NCBI GenBank assembly: GCA_046756865.1
Contig: JBHHXE010000027.1
Span: forward strand, 1-18,590
Source of the DNA: DUAG01 sp046756865
GTDB taxonomy: Bacteria > Nitrospirota > Nitrospiria > SBBL01 > JAADHI01
DNA length: 18,590 nt
Direction: 5' to 3'
Under the pieces are notes generated by a model. The model was not told the DNA's origin, did not search any database, and saw nothing but the letters and a program-made list of their open reading frames with translations. Shown here piece by piece: positions 1-7,702 of the stretch (position 1 is its first letter; every line of letters begins with the position of its first letter). Position numbers and translations under genes: made by a program.

Positions 1-1556
1 TCGGTGTCGCGAATACCTGGATTGAGACGATGCCGTGCAACTATCATCTCAGACGCCTCTCGGCAAAGGTGAAAGAGGGCATCCGCGCGGCGGGTGGAAC
101 CCCGATTGAGTATAATACTATTGCAGTATCCGACGGCATAACGATGGGGACAGAGGGAATGAAGGCCTCCCTGATCAGCCGCGAGGTCGTTGCGGACTCC
201 ATCGAGCTTGTTGCAAGAGGGCACCTCTTTGACGGTGTGGTCGCACTTTCCGGATGCGACAAGACGATCCCGGGGACGGTCATGGCGCTTGCCCGGTTGA
301 ATATTCCATCTTTAATGCTCTACGGCGGTTCGATTGCGCCGGGAACATTTCAGGGACATGATGTGACGATTCAGGATGTCTTTGAGGCGGTTGGATCGGT
401 TGCGAAAGGGAAGATGTCAGAAGCGGACCTGAATGATCTCGAAAACAAGGCCTGTCCCGGCGCAGGAGCTTGCGGAGGACAGTTTACCGCCAACACAATG
501 GCGACGGCTATCGAGATTTTGGGGATGTCTTTTATGGGAAGCGGCAGTGTTCCGGCGCAAGACTCTGAAAAAGATCAGGTTGCCTTTGAAGCGGGCCGCC
601 TGGTGATGTCGGCCCTTCGGAATAATATCCGACCCAGTGATGTCATCACCAAAAAATCTCTGGAAAATGCCATTGCGTCAGTGGCGATGACGGGCGGGTC
701 AACCAATGCCGTTCTCCATTTCCTTGCGATTGCCAGAGAGATGGAGATCCCTCTCGACATTGATGACTTTGACCGGATCAGCAGGAAGACGCCTCTATTG
801 GCAGACTTGAAACCGGGCGGGAAATATGTCGCCTCCGACATGCATCATGCGGGTGGAATCCGACTGATTGCGAACCGTCTTCTGGAAGCTGCAGTACTTT
901 ATCCGAATGAGAGGACCGTCAGCGGAAAGACCATCGGTGAAGAGGCCAAGACGGCCCAGGAGACTGCGGGACAAAATGTCGTACATCCGCTCTCCAACCC
1001 GATCAAGGAGACTGGCGGGCTGGTGATTTTAAAGGGAAACTTGGCCCCGGACGGCTGCGTGATCAAAGTTGCGGGCCATGAGCGCATGGAGCATACGGGG
1101 CCGGCACGGCTTTTTGATTGTGAAGAGGCGGCTTTTGCCGCGGTCCAGTCCAATATGATCAAGGCGGGAGATGTGGTGGTCATCCGCTACGAAGGTCCGA
1201 AAGGTGGGCCGGGAATGCGGGAGATGCTTGGCGTCACTGCCGCTATCGTGGGTGCGGGTTTGGGCGATTCGGTGGCCCTTTTGACCGATGGCCGTTTTTC
1301 GGGAGCAACGCGAGGACTCATGGCGGGGCACGTTGCACCGGAGGCCGCCGTCGGCGGACCGATTGCCGCCTTGCAGGATGGTGATACCGTAAGCTTCGAT
1401 ATCAACGCCCGGAAATTGAATGTCGAGCTGACCGAGGAAGAACTTCAGGAAAGATTAAAGGGATGGAAGGCCCCGGTGCCGCGTTATAAGTCAGGTGTCA
1501 TGGCAAAATATGCACGGCATGTGTTGTCCGCCTCAGAAGGGGCCATCACCCGGTAA
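1..1556 (+). CDS. ilvD: Dihydroxy-acid dehydratase, 5' end missing
   Basis: IlvD dehydrates 2,3-dihydroxy-3-methylvalerate and 2,3-dihydroxyisovalerate to the 2-oxo acids that precede isoleucine and valine, in the cytoplasm. The reading frame is open from base 3, and the residues just before the first visible Met (GVANTWIET) belong to the family. The true start therefore lies left of the window, and roughly 40 to 50 of the usual ~555 residues are absent. All three expected Fe-S cluster cysteine contexts are visible: MPCNYH, GCDKTIPG and GACGGQFTANTM. The C-terminal block TDGRFSGATRG followed by GHVAPEA is also typical. The frame is intact to a TAA stop. No other branched-chain amino acid gene is visible in the window. 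Identification is firm. Confidence 0.97.
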   Translation, partial: GVANTWIETMPCNYHLRRLSAKVKEGIRAAGGTPIEYNTIAVSDGITMGTEGMKASLISREVVADSIELVARGHLFDGVVALSGCDKTIPGTVMALARLNIPSLMLYGGSIAPGTFQGHDVTIQDVFEAVGSVAKGKMSEADLNDLENKACPGAGACGGQFTANTMATAIEILGMSFMGSGSVPAQDSEKDQVAFEAGRLVMSALRNNIRPSDVITKKSLENAIASVAMTGGSTNAVLHFLAIAREMEIPLDIDDFDRISRKTPLLADLKPGGKYVASDMHHAGGIRLIANRLLEAAVLYPNERTVSGKTIGEEAKTAQETAGQNVVHPLSNPIKETGGLVILKGNLAPDGCVIKVAGHERMEHTGPARLFDCEEAAFAAVQSNMIKAGDVVVIRYEGPKGGPGMREMLGVTAAIVGAGLGDSVALLTDGRFSGATRGLMAGHVAPEAAVGGPIAALQDGDTVSFDINARKLNVELTEEELQERLKGWKAPVPRYKSGVMAKYARHVLSASEGAITR

Positions 1557-1575
1557 GGGGTCCAGAGCACTCATC

Positions 1576-1670
1576 TAAGGCTCCATGGCGGCGTTGCTGC
1601 GGTGCTCGAATCCTCACGTAGAAAACTACGTTGCGGTTCTGCGCTCCTCGCGCCTTGCCCTGAAGCCTTA
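1576..1670. repeat. Imperfect ~95-bp palindromic intergenic element
   Basis: The ends taaggct (1576-1582) and agcctta (1664-1670) are perfect inverted copies. The centre is a hairpin, acgtag (1616-1621), loop aaaa, ctacgt (1626-1631). Both pairs share the same axis near 1623, and the flanks between them are partly complementary. It lies 20 bases after the ilvD stop. The layout resembles REP/BIME-type or MITE-like intergenic palindromes, but only one copy is visible here, so its repeat status is inferred. It could also act as a transcript-end hairpin, although no T-tract follows. Confidence 0.5.
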
Positions 1671-1753
1671 TCTAAGCACCCTGAAACCCTTACCTCCGCT
1701 TGAAGCGTATCATTAAAACCTTGAACCCTAAACCTCTATAAAGGATGTGTTGG

Positions 1754-2674
1754 ATGTGGCATTCTGTTTCCCCATTGCGTTCCCCGCGTTCTCATCCGGC
1801 TGTGGCTGCTTATGACGGAAAGATCTATTCCTTCGGCGGTGGCGGGCCTGGCTTTAAGAGCCTGAATCTTTCTGAGGTTTACGATCCCGAAATGGATCAA
1901 TGGTCTTCTCTTTGTCCGATGCCGACGATGCGTTCCGGCGCCTTGGCCGTGACGTCTGGGGAAACCATTACTGTGATGGGGGGAGGATTCAAGAAGCCGG
2001 ACGGCAGATTCAGGTTCCTCAAGACGGTTGAGATTTATTTCCCGAAGGAAGACCGTTGGGAGGCCGGACCGGACCTGCTTGAACCGCATGACTATCCCGC
2101 CTGTGCTCTTGTTGATGGAAAAGTCTACATCATCGGCGGCCACCATCCCGATGCCACAGAAGGGGGACCGCAGACCGATCCCGCGTTTGCCTTCACAGAG
2201 TGCTGGAATTTCAAGTCAGATCAATGGGAAGAGATGCCCCTGATGCCGACCCCCCGTTTTGCGGCCTCTGCGGTTTCTATCGCGGAGCAACTTTGGGTTG
2301 CGGGCGGTGTCGCCGCAACCCCCCAGGGTTTTCACGAGTATGACCGGATCGAAATCTTCGACCCCAAAAAGAAAGAATGGCGTCGGGCCGTTGAGACCCT
2401 TCCCTGGCCTTCTGCGGGTCAAGGTCTCAGTTATATTGACGGCAAACTCTACACAATGGGCGGATTCAGAGAAGATGTTGGAATCGGTACCCACGCCGCT
2501 GCCTACGATTTTGAACAAAAGAAGTGGTCCGAACTAAGTCCAATGCCCGAGGCCTGTGCCGCCATGGGTGTAGCGGTCATTGATCAAATGATTTATCTCA
2601 TCGGAGGTTGGCGGCCTAACCGGTCTGTCATGAAATCTGTGGTCTGCTACAAGACGCTTCAGCAGAATCTCTGA
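1754..2674 (+). CDS. Kelch-repeat beta-propeller protein
   Basis: This is a 306-residue protein built almost entirely of Kelch blades. Six di-glycine blade signatures occur at regular spacing (SFGGGG, VMGGG, IIGGH, VAGGV, TMGGF, LIGGW). Each is followed by the usual Tyr/Phe-Asp-P and Trp pattern (for example EVYDPEMDQW, EIFDPKKKEW). That predicts a single six-bladed propeller, a scaffold that usually binds a protein or sugar ligand. I chose the ATG at 1754 because aaagga at 1740-1745 then lies 8 bases upstream. The in-frame ATG at 1745 sits inside that ribosome-binding site. No signal peptide, membrane segment or catalytic domain is visible, so the protein is probably cytoplasmic. Its ligand and role are unknown. 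It stands alone between ilvD and decayed sequence. Confidence 0.85.
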   Translation: MWHSVSPLRSPRSHPAVAAYDGKIYSFGGGGPGFKSLNLSEVYDPEMDQWSSLCPMPTMRSGALAVTSGETITVMGGGFKKPDGRFRFLKTVEIYFPKEDRWEAGPDLLEPHDYPACALVDGKVYIIGGHHPDATEGGPQTDPAFAFTECWNFKSDQWEEMPLMPTPRFAASAVSIAEQLWVAGGVAATPQGFHEYDRIEIFDPKKKEWRRAVETLPWPSAGQGLSYIDGKLYTMGGFREDVGIGTHAAAYDFEQKKWSELSPMPEACAAMGVAVIDQMIYLIGGWRPNRSVMKSVVCYKTLQQNL

Positions 2675-2732
2675 ATCCTTCTTATGTGGCTGCACTTTTC
2701 CCCCTTCCGGGGCACATCGTCGAGGAAGGCTT

Positions 2733-3252
2733 GACGACACTTTCCCGGCGATTTTACCGGCAATGATGGGTGGCTTTAACGTAGGTCTTATTGGTTTTGA
2801 CACGAAGGCTGGAACCGTGGGTTTTGACTTGGCGGTCAGTTTGTTGAATGCCAATGCATTTAACTTTGACAAAACTTTTCTGAGTTTGGCAAATAAGGGG
2901 ATTTTCTCTATCACGGTGAAAGGCTAGTCAAATGACAGGTGACTGACGGAGGAGGTGGGACGGTGTTCTCAAAGACGACCCTGACACATGCATCAACTAT
3001 ATTGATACGCGTTTGAATCCTGATCTGTCCTCGGCATTGTTCTTTTCAGGAACCTCTGTGACCCTCAAGGCAACCCCTACGCGTGTGAACGGGTTTGTTT
3101 TGATTGATACCTTCAATGGTTTCAAGCTGGGACAGGGAGAGCAGACCTTTGCTTTGTGATGAGAGAAGAATGTGACTCTCTCAGTGTCGATTTCTAATAA
3201 TCGTATTGGGTTGTAGAGAGTTCGAATCATTGGAGAAAAATTGTCCTCCATC
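2733..3252 (+). pseudogene. Decayed coding remnant, probably of a beta-rich protein
   Basis: The stretch 2675-3388 has no intact gene, but plus-strand frames carry protein-like text broken by stops and a shift. One frame is open through 2763-2927 (54 codons from ATG) and reads GGFNVGLIGFDTKAGTVGFD, followed by more alternating hydrophobic text. After a frame change, 2947-3156 encodes 70 codons with no start, including RVNGFVLIDTFNGFKLGQGE. That frame meets two adjacent TGA stops at 3157-3162. It then continues as KNVTLSVSISNNRIGL, a TAG at about 3214, and RVRIIGEKL. The hydrophobic/polar alternation suggests a secreted or surface beta-sandwich protein. I do not recognise the family. It may be several unrelated fragments, or chance openness. 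Confidence 0.45.
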
Positions 3253-3345
3253 ATTAGGCCACTTTTTCTATATGAGCAGGTAGCGATGTATCTTCAAAAA
3301 TGGCATTGAGAGTAAATCCCCCCTTCCCGATGTCCCTCCATTTCG

Positions 3346-3373
3346 TTGACTTTTATCCTTTAAATCTGATACC
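3346..3373 (+). promoter_or_regulatory. Weak putative promoter of ald
   Basis: TTGACT at 3346-3351 is followed after 16 bases by GATACC (3368-3373), which matches a -10 box only in part. Transcription would start within about 10 bases of the ald ATG. That agrees with the absence of a ribosome-binding site but is not proof. Confidence 0.25.
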
Positions 3374-3388
3374 CTCCGGACACTTAAC

Positions 3389-4495
3389 ATGAAGATTGGC
3401 GTGCCGAAAGAGATCAAGGATCAGGAGTTTCGGGTTGGCCTCACTCCTGTGGGCGTCGGTATCCTGACCCGGCAGCGTCATACGGTTCTTGTGGAGTCCG
3501 GAGCGGGTGTGGGAAGCGGTTTTCCTGATGATGCTTACCGGAAGGCAAAGGCGAGGATTGTCCGGTCAAAAAAAGCACTCTTTGATCAGTCTGATCTGAT
3601 CGTCAAAGTGAAAGAGCCGCTTCAGGAAGAGGGTCATCTCTTTCACCCCGGGCAAATTCTTTTTACCTATCTCCATCTGGCTGCAAATCAGGCCCTGATG
3701 AAGGCCCTGACCGTGCGAAGCGTCACTGCCATTGCCTATGAAACAATTGAGTTGGCCGACGGTTCCCGGCCTTTGTTGAGGCCGATGAGTGAGATTGCGG
3801 GCCGGATGTCTGTCTTGGCGGGGGCACATTATCTCCAGAAAACCCAGGGTGGGATGGGACAACTTCTTTGCAGTGTCGCCGGGGTGTTGAAAACAAAGGT
3901 CTGTGTCATTGGCGGGGGCGTCGTAGGCCGGAGTGCCGCACAGGTCGCGCTTGCTTTGGGAGCGGATGTGACCGTCATTGATGAAAATTCCTCCTGCCGT
4001 TCTGATCTTGACGATTTTTTTAAGGGCCGGGTGGTGACACTTCCGCCTTATCCGGATGAAATCGCGGCCTTGGTCAAAAAGAGTCATCTGGTGATTGGTG
4101 CGGTATCGAGAACAGGGGACAAGGCTCCGCATCTGGTCACACGCAGAATGATTTCGAAGATGGAGAAGGGTGCGGTTGTCGTTGATGTTGCTATTGATCA
4201 GGGGGGGTGTTTTGAAACCTCCCGCCCAACATCACATTCTGATCCAGTTTATACAGTAAACGATGTGTTGCATTACTGTGTTGCGAATATACCCGGCGCT
4301 GTGCCGAGAACAGCAACCCTCGCGTTGACGAATGAGACATTTCCATATATACAAAAACTTGCGAAACTGGGTTTAAAGCGAGCTAGTGAAATGGATATTC
4401 CCTTTTCTCTAGGGATCAACACGCATCGAGGAAAAGTTGTTCACCCCGGCGTGGCAAAGGCCTTCGGGTTGCAGACAGTTAAAGCAGTACTTTAA
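3389..4495 (+). CDS. ald: Alanine dehydrogenase
   Basis: Ald catalyses NAD-dependent, reversible oxidative deamination of L-alanine to pyruvate and ammonia. The 368 residues are close to the usual ~371. The characteristic N-terminus MKIGVPKEIK is present, as are all four catalytic or substrate residues at their standard numbers: Arg15, Lys75 (VKVKEP), His96 (TYLHLA) and Asp270 (VAIDQGG). The Rossmann NAD motif VIGGGVVG lies at 173-180. The C-terminal part (HYCVANIPGAVPRT) is also standard. No convincing Shine-Dalgarno sequence precedes the ATG, so translation may be leaderless (see the weak promoter at 3346). A tRNA gene begins only 8 bases after the stop, suggesting a common transcript. Pyruvate produced here could feed the carboxylase encoded further right. 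Confidence 0.96.
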   Translation: MKIGVPKEIKDQEFRVGLTPVGVGILTRQRHTVLVESGAGVGSGFPDDAYRKAKARIVRSKKALFDQSDLIVKVKEPLQEEGHLFHPGQILFTYLHLAANQALMKALTVRSVTAIAYETIELADGSRPLLRPMSEIAGRMSVLAGAHYLQKTQGGMGQLLCSVAGVLKTKVCVIGGGVVGRSAAQVALALGADVTVIDENSSCRSDLDDFFKGRVVTLPPYPDEIAALVKKSHLVIGAVSRTGDKAPHLVTRRMISKMEKGAVVVDVAIDQGGCFETSRPTSHSDPVYTVNDVLHYCVANIPGAVPRTATLALTNETFPYIQKLAKLGLKRASEMDIPFSLGINTHRGKVVHPGVAKAFGLQTVKAVL

Positions 4496-4502
4496 TTTTA
4501 GT

Positions 4503-4579
<77 letters not shown>

Positions 4580-4632
4580 CTTTGACTGTCAGTAAAGTCT
4601 TGCTGTGCTCCACACTGGAGCTTTGGAGTAAT

Positions 4633-4935
4633 ATGCCGGAGGCACAGGGGAAGGCAAGTCGAAACAGCGCAGCGCGCATTTTTGTCAGAGGAGTGGTTCA
4701 AGGGGTCGGATTCCGGAACTTTACACAAGATCGGGCGATGTCCCGGCGCTTGCTTGGGTTCACCCGGAATCTCTCCGATGGCCGGGTTGAGGTCGAAGTA
4801 GAGGGGGATCGGAGGAAGATTGAGGATCTGATCCGTGATCTGAGGAAGGGACCGCCCCGATCAAAGGTTGATGCCGTGGATGTCTCCTGGGAGAGTTCGT
4901 CATCCCGGTTCAGCGATTTTTCTATTGTTTTTTAA
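4633..4935 (+). CDS. acyP: Acylphosphatase
   Basis: This is a small cytoplasmic hydrolase that splits acyl phosphates such as acetyl phosphate into carboxylate and phosphate. The protein has 100 residues with a core of the usual size (~90). The phosphate-binding motif GVVQGVGFRNF contains catalytic Arg28, and TRNLSDGRVEV contains catalytic Asn46. I chose the ATG at 4633 because ggag at 4625-4628 precedes it. An in-frame TTG at 4582 would add 17 atypical residues and starts directly after the tRNA. The gene is 29 bases ahead of the sigma-factor gene and probably shares its transcript. Frame and active site are intact. Confidence 0.93.
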   Translation: MPEAQGKASRNSAARIFVRGVVQGVGFRNFTQDRAMSRRLLGFTRNLSDGRVEVEVEGDRRKIEDLIRDLRKGPPRSKVDAVDVSWESSSSRFSDFSIVF

Positions 4936-4964
4936 AGAAGATATTCCTTTTTAGTTAGGGTGAG

Positions 4965-5975
4965 ATGGGAAGAAGAAAGAAAATTGATGAAGAGTGGGTG
5001 AAGGAAGACAAGGAAAGCGCCGAACAGGACGCGACGGAAACCACCGCAAAAGATCTCGAGACCCCGATTCCCGGCCTGGAGCCTGAGCCCACCGCTGAGG
5101 CGGAAGAGGATGAGGAGGAGGCGGGGGATGAAGATCCTCATGAGCCCCCACCGGATGCCGTAAAGGTCTATTTAAGGAATATCCGCCGCTCAAATCTTCT
5201 GAACTTTGAGGAAGAGGTCATGCTTGCCAAGAAGATCGCGGCAGGAGACGAGTCGGCAAGGCAGCGGATGATTGAGTCGAATCTTCGCCTGGTGGTCAGT
5301 ATCGGAAAGCGTTACATGAATCGGGGCCTTCCTTTCTCGGATGTGATCGAAGAAGGGAACATCGGTCTGATCAAGGCGGTCGAAAAATATGATCACACAA
5401 AGGGCTTTCGATTCTCGACCTATGCTTCCTGGTGGATCAGGCAGGCTATCGAGCGGGCCATTATCAACCAGGGCAAATTAATCCGTCTCCCGGTTCATGT
5501 TGTTGAGCGTGTCAATCAATACCTGGGGCACCTTGAAGACCTGGTCCAGGAATTGGGCCGGGAACCGGCGCATACCGAGATTTCACGGAAGATGAATATC
5601 ACGGAAGGGGACATCGCCCACATACAGCAGCTTCTCAAAAAGACCTATTCACTGGACAGCCCGATCTCTGTAAATCAGGAGACCTCGCTGAGGGATGTGA
5701 TTGAAGATACTAAGCAGGTTTCGCCCATGAGCCGGGCTGAAGGGGTCCGACGGAGAGAAGGGATCCTGGAGTGTATGGAAACGCTCAACGATAACGAGCG
5801 GCGGGTGATCATCATGCGCTTTGGCTTGGAAGGGGATGAAACCTATACCTTGGAGCAGATCGGGAAAGTTTTTGGTCTGACCCGTGAGCGTGTTCGCCAG
5901 ATCGAGTCAGCCGCCCTTCGGAAGCTGCGCGGCATCCTTGCGGATAAAACCATTACCCCTGAAGAGATTCTTTAA
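4965..5975 (+). CDS. rpoS: RpoS-like group 2 sigma-70 factor
   Basis: This is a sigma factor of 336 residues that directs RNA polymerase to promoters. An acidic, low-complexity N-terminus (about 1-60) replaces the large region 1.1 of a housekeeping RpoD. Region 1.2 follows (about 65-92), then region 2 (103-170). Region 2 contains the core-binding and -10-reading text (FSDVIEEGNIGLIKAVEKYD, GFRFSTYASWWIRQAIERAI). Region 3 (about 180-250) contains LLKKTYSLDSPIS. Region 4 (about 270-325) ends in the -35-binding helix-turn-helix LTRERVRQIE. The compact size and the IEEGNIGLIKAVEK and KKTYS segments resemble RpoS of deltaproteobacteria more than RpoD. A stress or stationary-phase role is inferred from family only. 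Its stop overlaps the apt start by one base (TAATG), so the two are translationally coupled. Confidence 0.88.
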   Translation: MGRRKKIDEEWVKEDKESAEQDATETTAKDLETPIPGLEPEPTAEAEEDEEEAGDEDPHEPPPDAVKVYLRNIRRSNLLNFEEEVMLAKKIAAGDESARQRMIESNLRLVVSIGKRYMNRGLPFSDVIEEGNIGLIKAVEKYDHTKGFRFSTYASWWIRQAIERAIINQGKLIRLPVHVVERVNQYLGHLEDLVQELGREPAHTEISRKMNITEGDIAHIQQLLKKTYSLDSPISVNQETSLRDVIEDTKQVSPMSRAEGVRRREGILECMETLNDNERRVIIMRFGLEGDETYTLEQIGKVFGLTRERVRQIESAALRKLRGILADKTITPEEIL

Positions 5976-6490
5976 TGGATTTAAAGGCTAAAATAAGGGA
6001 AGTGCCTGATTTTCCTAAAGAAGGCATCCTTTACTATGATATCACCACCCTCCTGAAAGATCCGTTTGCTTTCAGTGAAGTCATTACCCGGCTTGCCGCG
6101 CCCTTCGCCGACAAACTGATTCAGAAGGTAGTTTCTATGGAATCCCGGGGGTTTATCTTTGGTGCGCCGCTGTCAGAGCGTCTTAAGGCCGGGTTTATCC
6201 CCGTGCGCAAACCAGGAAAACTTCCAGCGGACAAAATTGATGAGCGCTATCAACTCGAATACGGTTCCGACCGGCTGTGTATTCATGAAGATGCCATCTC
6301 GCCCGGAGAAAGGGTCCTGATCGTGGATGACCTTCTCGCAACAGGCGGGACCGTTGCTGCGACGGCAAAGCTTGTGAAGCGCCTGGGCGGGGAGATTGTC
6401 TCTGCTGCTTTTGTGATTGAACTGGTCGGACTGAAGGGGCGAGATCAACTTGATGACATCCCGGTGACGGCCTTGCTCCAGTACGATTAG
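5975..6490 (+). CDS. apt: Adenine phosphoribosyltransferase
   Basis: Apt salvages adenine by joining it to PRPP to form AMP and pyrophosphate, in the cytoplasm. The 171 residues match the family length. The N-terminus REVPDFPKEGILYYDITTLL is typical, ESRGFIFGAPL is the expected second block, and the PRPP-binding loop VLIVDDLLATGGT lies at 114-126. The ATG overlaps the last base of the sigma-factor stop codon, so expression probably follows that gene. The downstream xerD converges across 57 bases with no obvious terminator hairpin. Confidence 0.96.
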   Translation: MDLKAKIREVPDFPKEGILYYDITTLLKDPFAFSEVITRLAAPFADKLIQKVVSMESRGFIFGAPLSERLKAGFIPVRKPGKLPADKIDERYQLEYGSDRLCIHEDAISPGERVLIVDDLLATGGTVAATAKLVKRLGGEIVSAAFVIELVGLKGRDQLDDIPVTALLQYD

Positions 6491-6547
6491 TCCCTTCTCC
6501 CATTGAGTATTCCCCACTACTGCAATCCTGGAATGAGATAACAGTGT

Positions 6548-7462
6548 TTACCCTCTCGGGTGACTTTTCTCATGAACTTTCTTTAATCTTTCCCTCGCAA
6601 CATGCGTATAAATCTGGGTGGTTGAAATATCCGCGTGTCCCATCATCATTTGAATCGAACGAAGGTCAGCGCCCCGCTCTAGAAGGTGGCTTGCGAAGGA
6701 ATGTCGAAGCATGTGAGGGCTGATCGGTTTTTGGATGCCGGCCTTTATCGCGATGGCTGCGAGTTGCTTCCAGAAGGTCTGACGGCTCATCCCCTTTCCT
6801 GAACGGTTGAGGAAAAGGATTTTAGAAACTTTTCCTTTCAAGAGCTTGGGCCGAATGACTGAAAGATAGGTTTCGAGTTTTTCCAAAGCACATTGTCCAA
6901 TGGGAACGATACGTTCCTTCGATCCTTTGCCTCGCGCCAGCAAGTAACCCGATTCCATATTGACACTATCTACGGGAAGTTTGAGAAGTTCTGAGACGCG
7001 CAGGCCGGTTGCGTAGAGCAACTCGATCATGGTGTCATTTCGCATCGCGTGAGGAGAATCACCTTTTGGGATGTTCAGCAGGGACTCTACCTCTGAAAAA
7101 TGGAGGGTTTTAGGGAGGTGGAACCTTTTTTGGGGTGTCCGGATTTTCGCAGTCGGATCATGGAAAAGAAGCGCCTCCTGTATGAGGAACTTGAAAAAAC
7201 TTCGCAACGTTGAAATGATCCGGGTGACAGATGCGGGTGAGAGTGATTCTGCCCTCAGGTCGGACAGGAAGGCGAGGATGTCTTTTCTGTTTATCCTCGC
7301 GATATCGATTCTTGACTTTCCTTTGGAAGACGCGACGTGGTGTTGCTTTATTAAAAAGGAAGAAAATTTCCGGAGATCCCGATGGTATGCTGCCAGGGTA
7401 TTGAAAGAAAGCCCCTTTTCGATGGTGAGATAGTTTAGGAAACGGTCGATCAGATCTTCCAT
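6548..7462 (-). CDS. xerD: Tyrosine recombinase XerD
   Basis: XerD acts with XerC at the dif site to resolve chromosome dimers during division. The 304 residues comprise an N-terminal SAM-like DNA-binding domain (about 1-95) and a C-terminal catalytic domain (about 115-295). The full active site is present: Arg155 (ATGLRVSEL), Lys179 (ARGKGSKE), His250 and Arg253 (HMLRHSFASH), His276 (MMGHADIS) and nucleophile Tyr285 (TTQIYTHV). Length and motif wording fit the chromosomal Xer family rather than a phage integrase. XerC versus XerD cannot be settled without alignment, though the C-terminus favours XerD. No phage or attachment-site context is visible. Its upstream region is shared with the divergent cluster starting at 7703. 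Confidence 0.9.
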   Translation of the reverse strand: MEDLIDRFLNYLTIEKGLSFNTLAAYHRDLRKFSSFLIKQHHVASSKGKSRIDIARINRKDILAFLSDLRAESLSPASVTRIISTLRSFFKFLIQEALLFHDPTAKIRTPQKRFHLPKTLHFSEVESLLNIPKGDSPHAMRNDTMIELLYATGLRVSELLKLPVDSVNMESGYLLARGKGSKERIVPIGQCALEKLETYLSVIRPKLLKGKVSKILFLNRSGKGMSRQTFWKQLAAIAIKAGIQKPISPHMLRHSFASHLLERGADLRSIQMMMGHADISTTQIYTHVARERLKKVHEKSHPRG

Positions 7463-7490
7463 CTGATTACTCTATCTGAATACGGCATTC

Positions 7491-7519
7491 TTGACAAGTA
7501 GAATCATTTATTTTATGAT
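7491..7519 (+). promoter_or_regulatory. Near-consensus sigma-70 promoter for the 7703 cluster
   Basis: TTGACA (7491-7496), a 17-base spacer and TATGAT (7514-7519) match the sigma-70 consensus at 11 of 12 positions. Transcription would start near 7526, leaving a 5' leader of about 175 nt before the TTG start at 7703. On the opposite strand a weaker match (TTGTCA, 17 bases, TAGAGT) overlaps the same DNA and would drive xerD with almost no leader. Confidence 0.7.
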
Positions 7520-7521
7520 TC
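7501..7521. promoter_or_regulatory. Inverted repeat over the -10 box, candidate operator
   Basis: gaatcat (7501-7507) and atgattc (7515-7521) are perfect 7-base inverted copies with a 7-base A/T spacer. The right arm covers the -10 box of the rightward promoter, and the left arm lies in its spacer. A dimeric repressor bound here would block transcription. No regulator is encoded next to it, so its partner is unknown. Confidence 0.45.
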
Positions 7522-7702
7522 ACCTACTGTGTACTCCTCAAAAGACTGACGGCTTTATCTCTATTTAGCATGTTAGATAGTGATAGGATTATAGCAATTT
7601 CCATCCGGGAAGAGCTTGGCCCGCCCAGGGAGATAAGGTAAGGTCTCCGTTCCCCGCTCTCACTTTGCTTGATGTTTTACCCACTGGTATTGGAGATTTT
7701 GT

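Noticed and set aside
1745..1753. Earlier ATG for the Kelch protein
   Set aside because: It overlaps the aaagga ribosome-binding site that serves the ATG at 1754.
2534..2914. Minus-strand ORF of 126 codons across the Kelch 3' end
   Set aside because: It is antisense to a confident gene and to the more protein-like plus-strand remnant, with no ribosome-binding site or recognisable domain.
2997..3254. Minus-strand ORF of 85 codons
   Set aside because: It mirrors the plus-strand remnant whose residues look more like a folded protein; no family features.
4582..4632. TTG start giving a longer acylphosphatase
   Set aside because: It begins 2 bases after the tRNA, has no ribosome-binding site, and adds residues foreign to the family; the ATG at 4633 has ggag upstream.
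6548..7462. Phage or integron integrase
   Set aside because: Length, complete Xer-type active site wording and housekeeping neighbours fit chromosomal XerD; no attachment-site duplication is visible at the flanking tRNAs.
7570..7641. 23-codon ORF in the leader before the exported TPR protein
   Set aside because: It has no ribosome-binding site and no codon runs suggesting attenuation; nothing supports translation.
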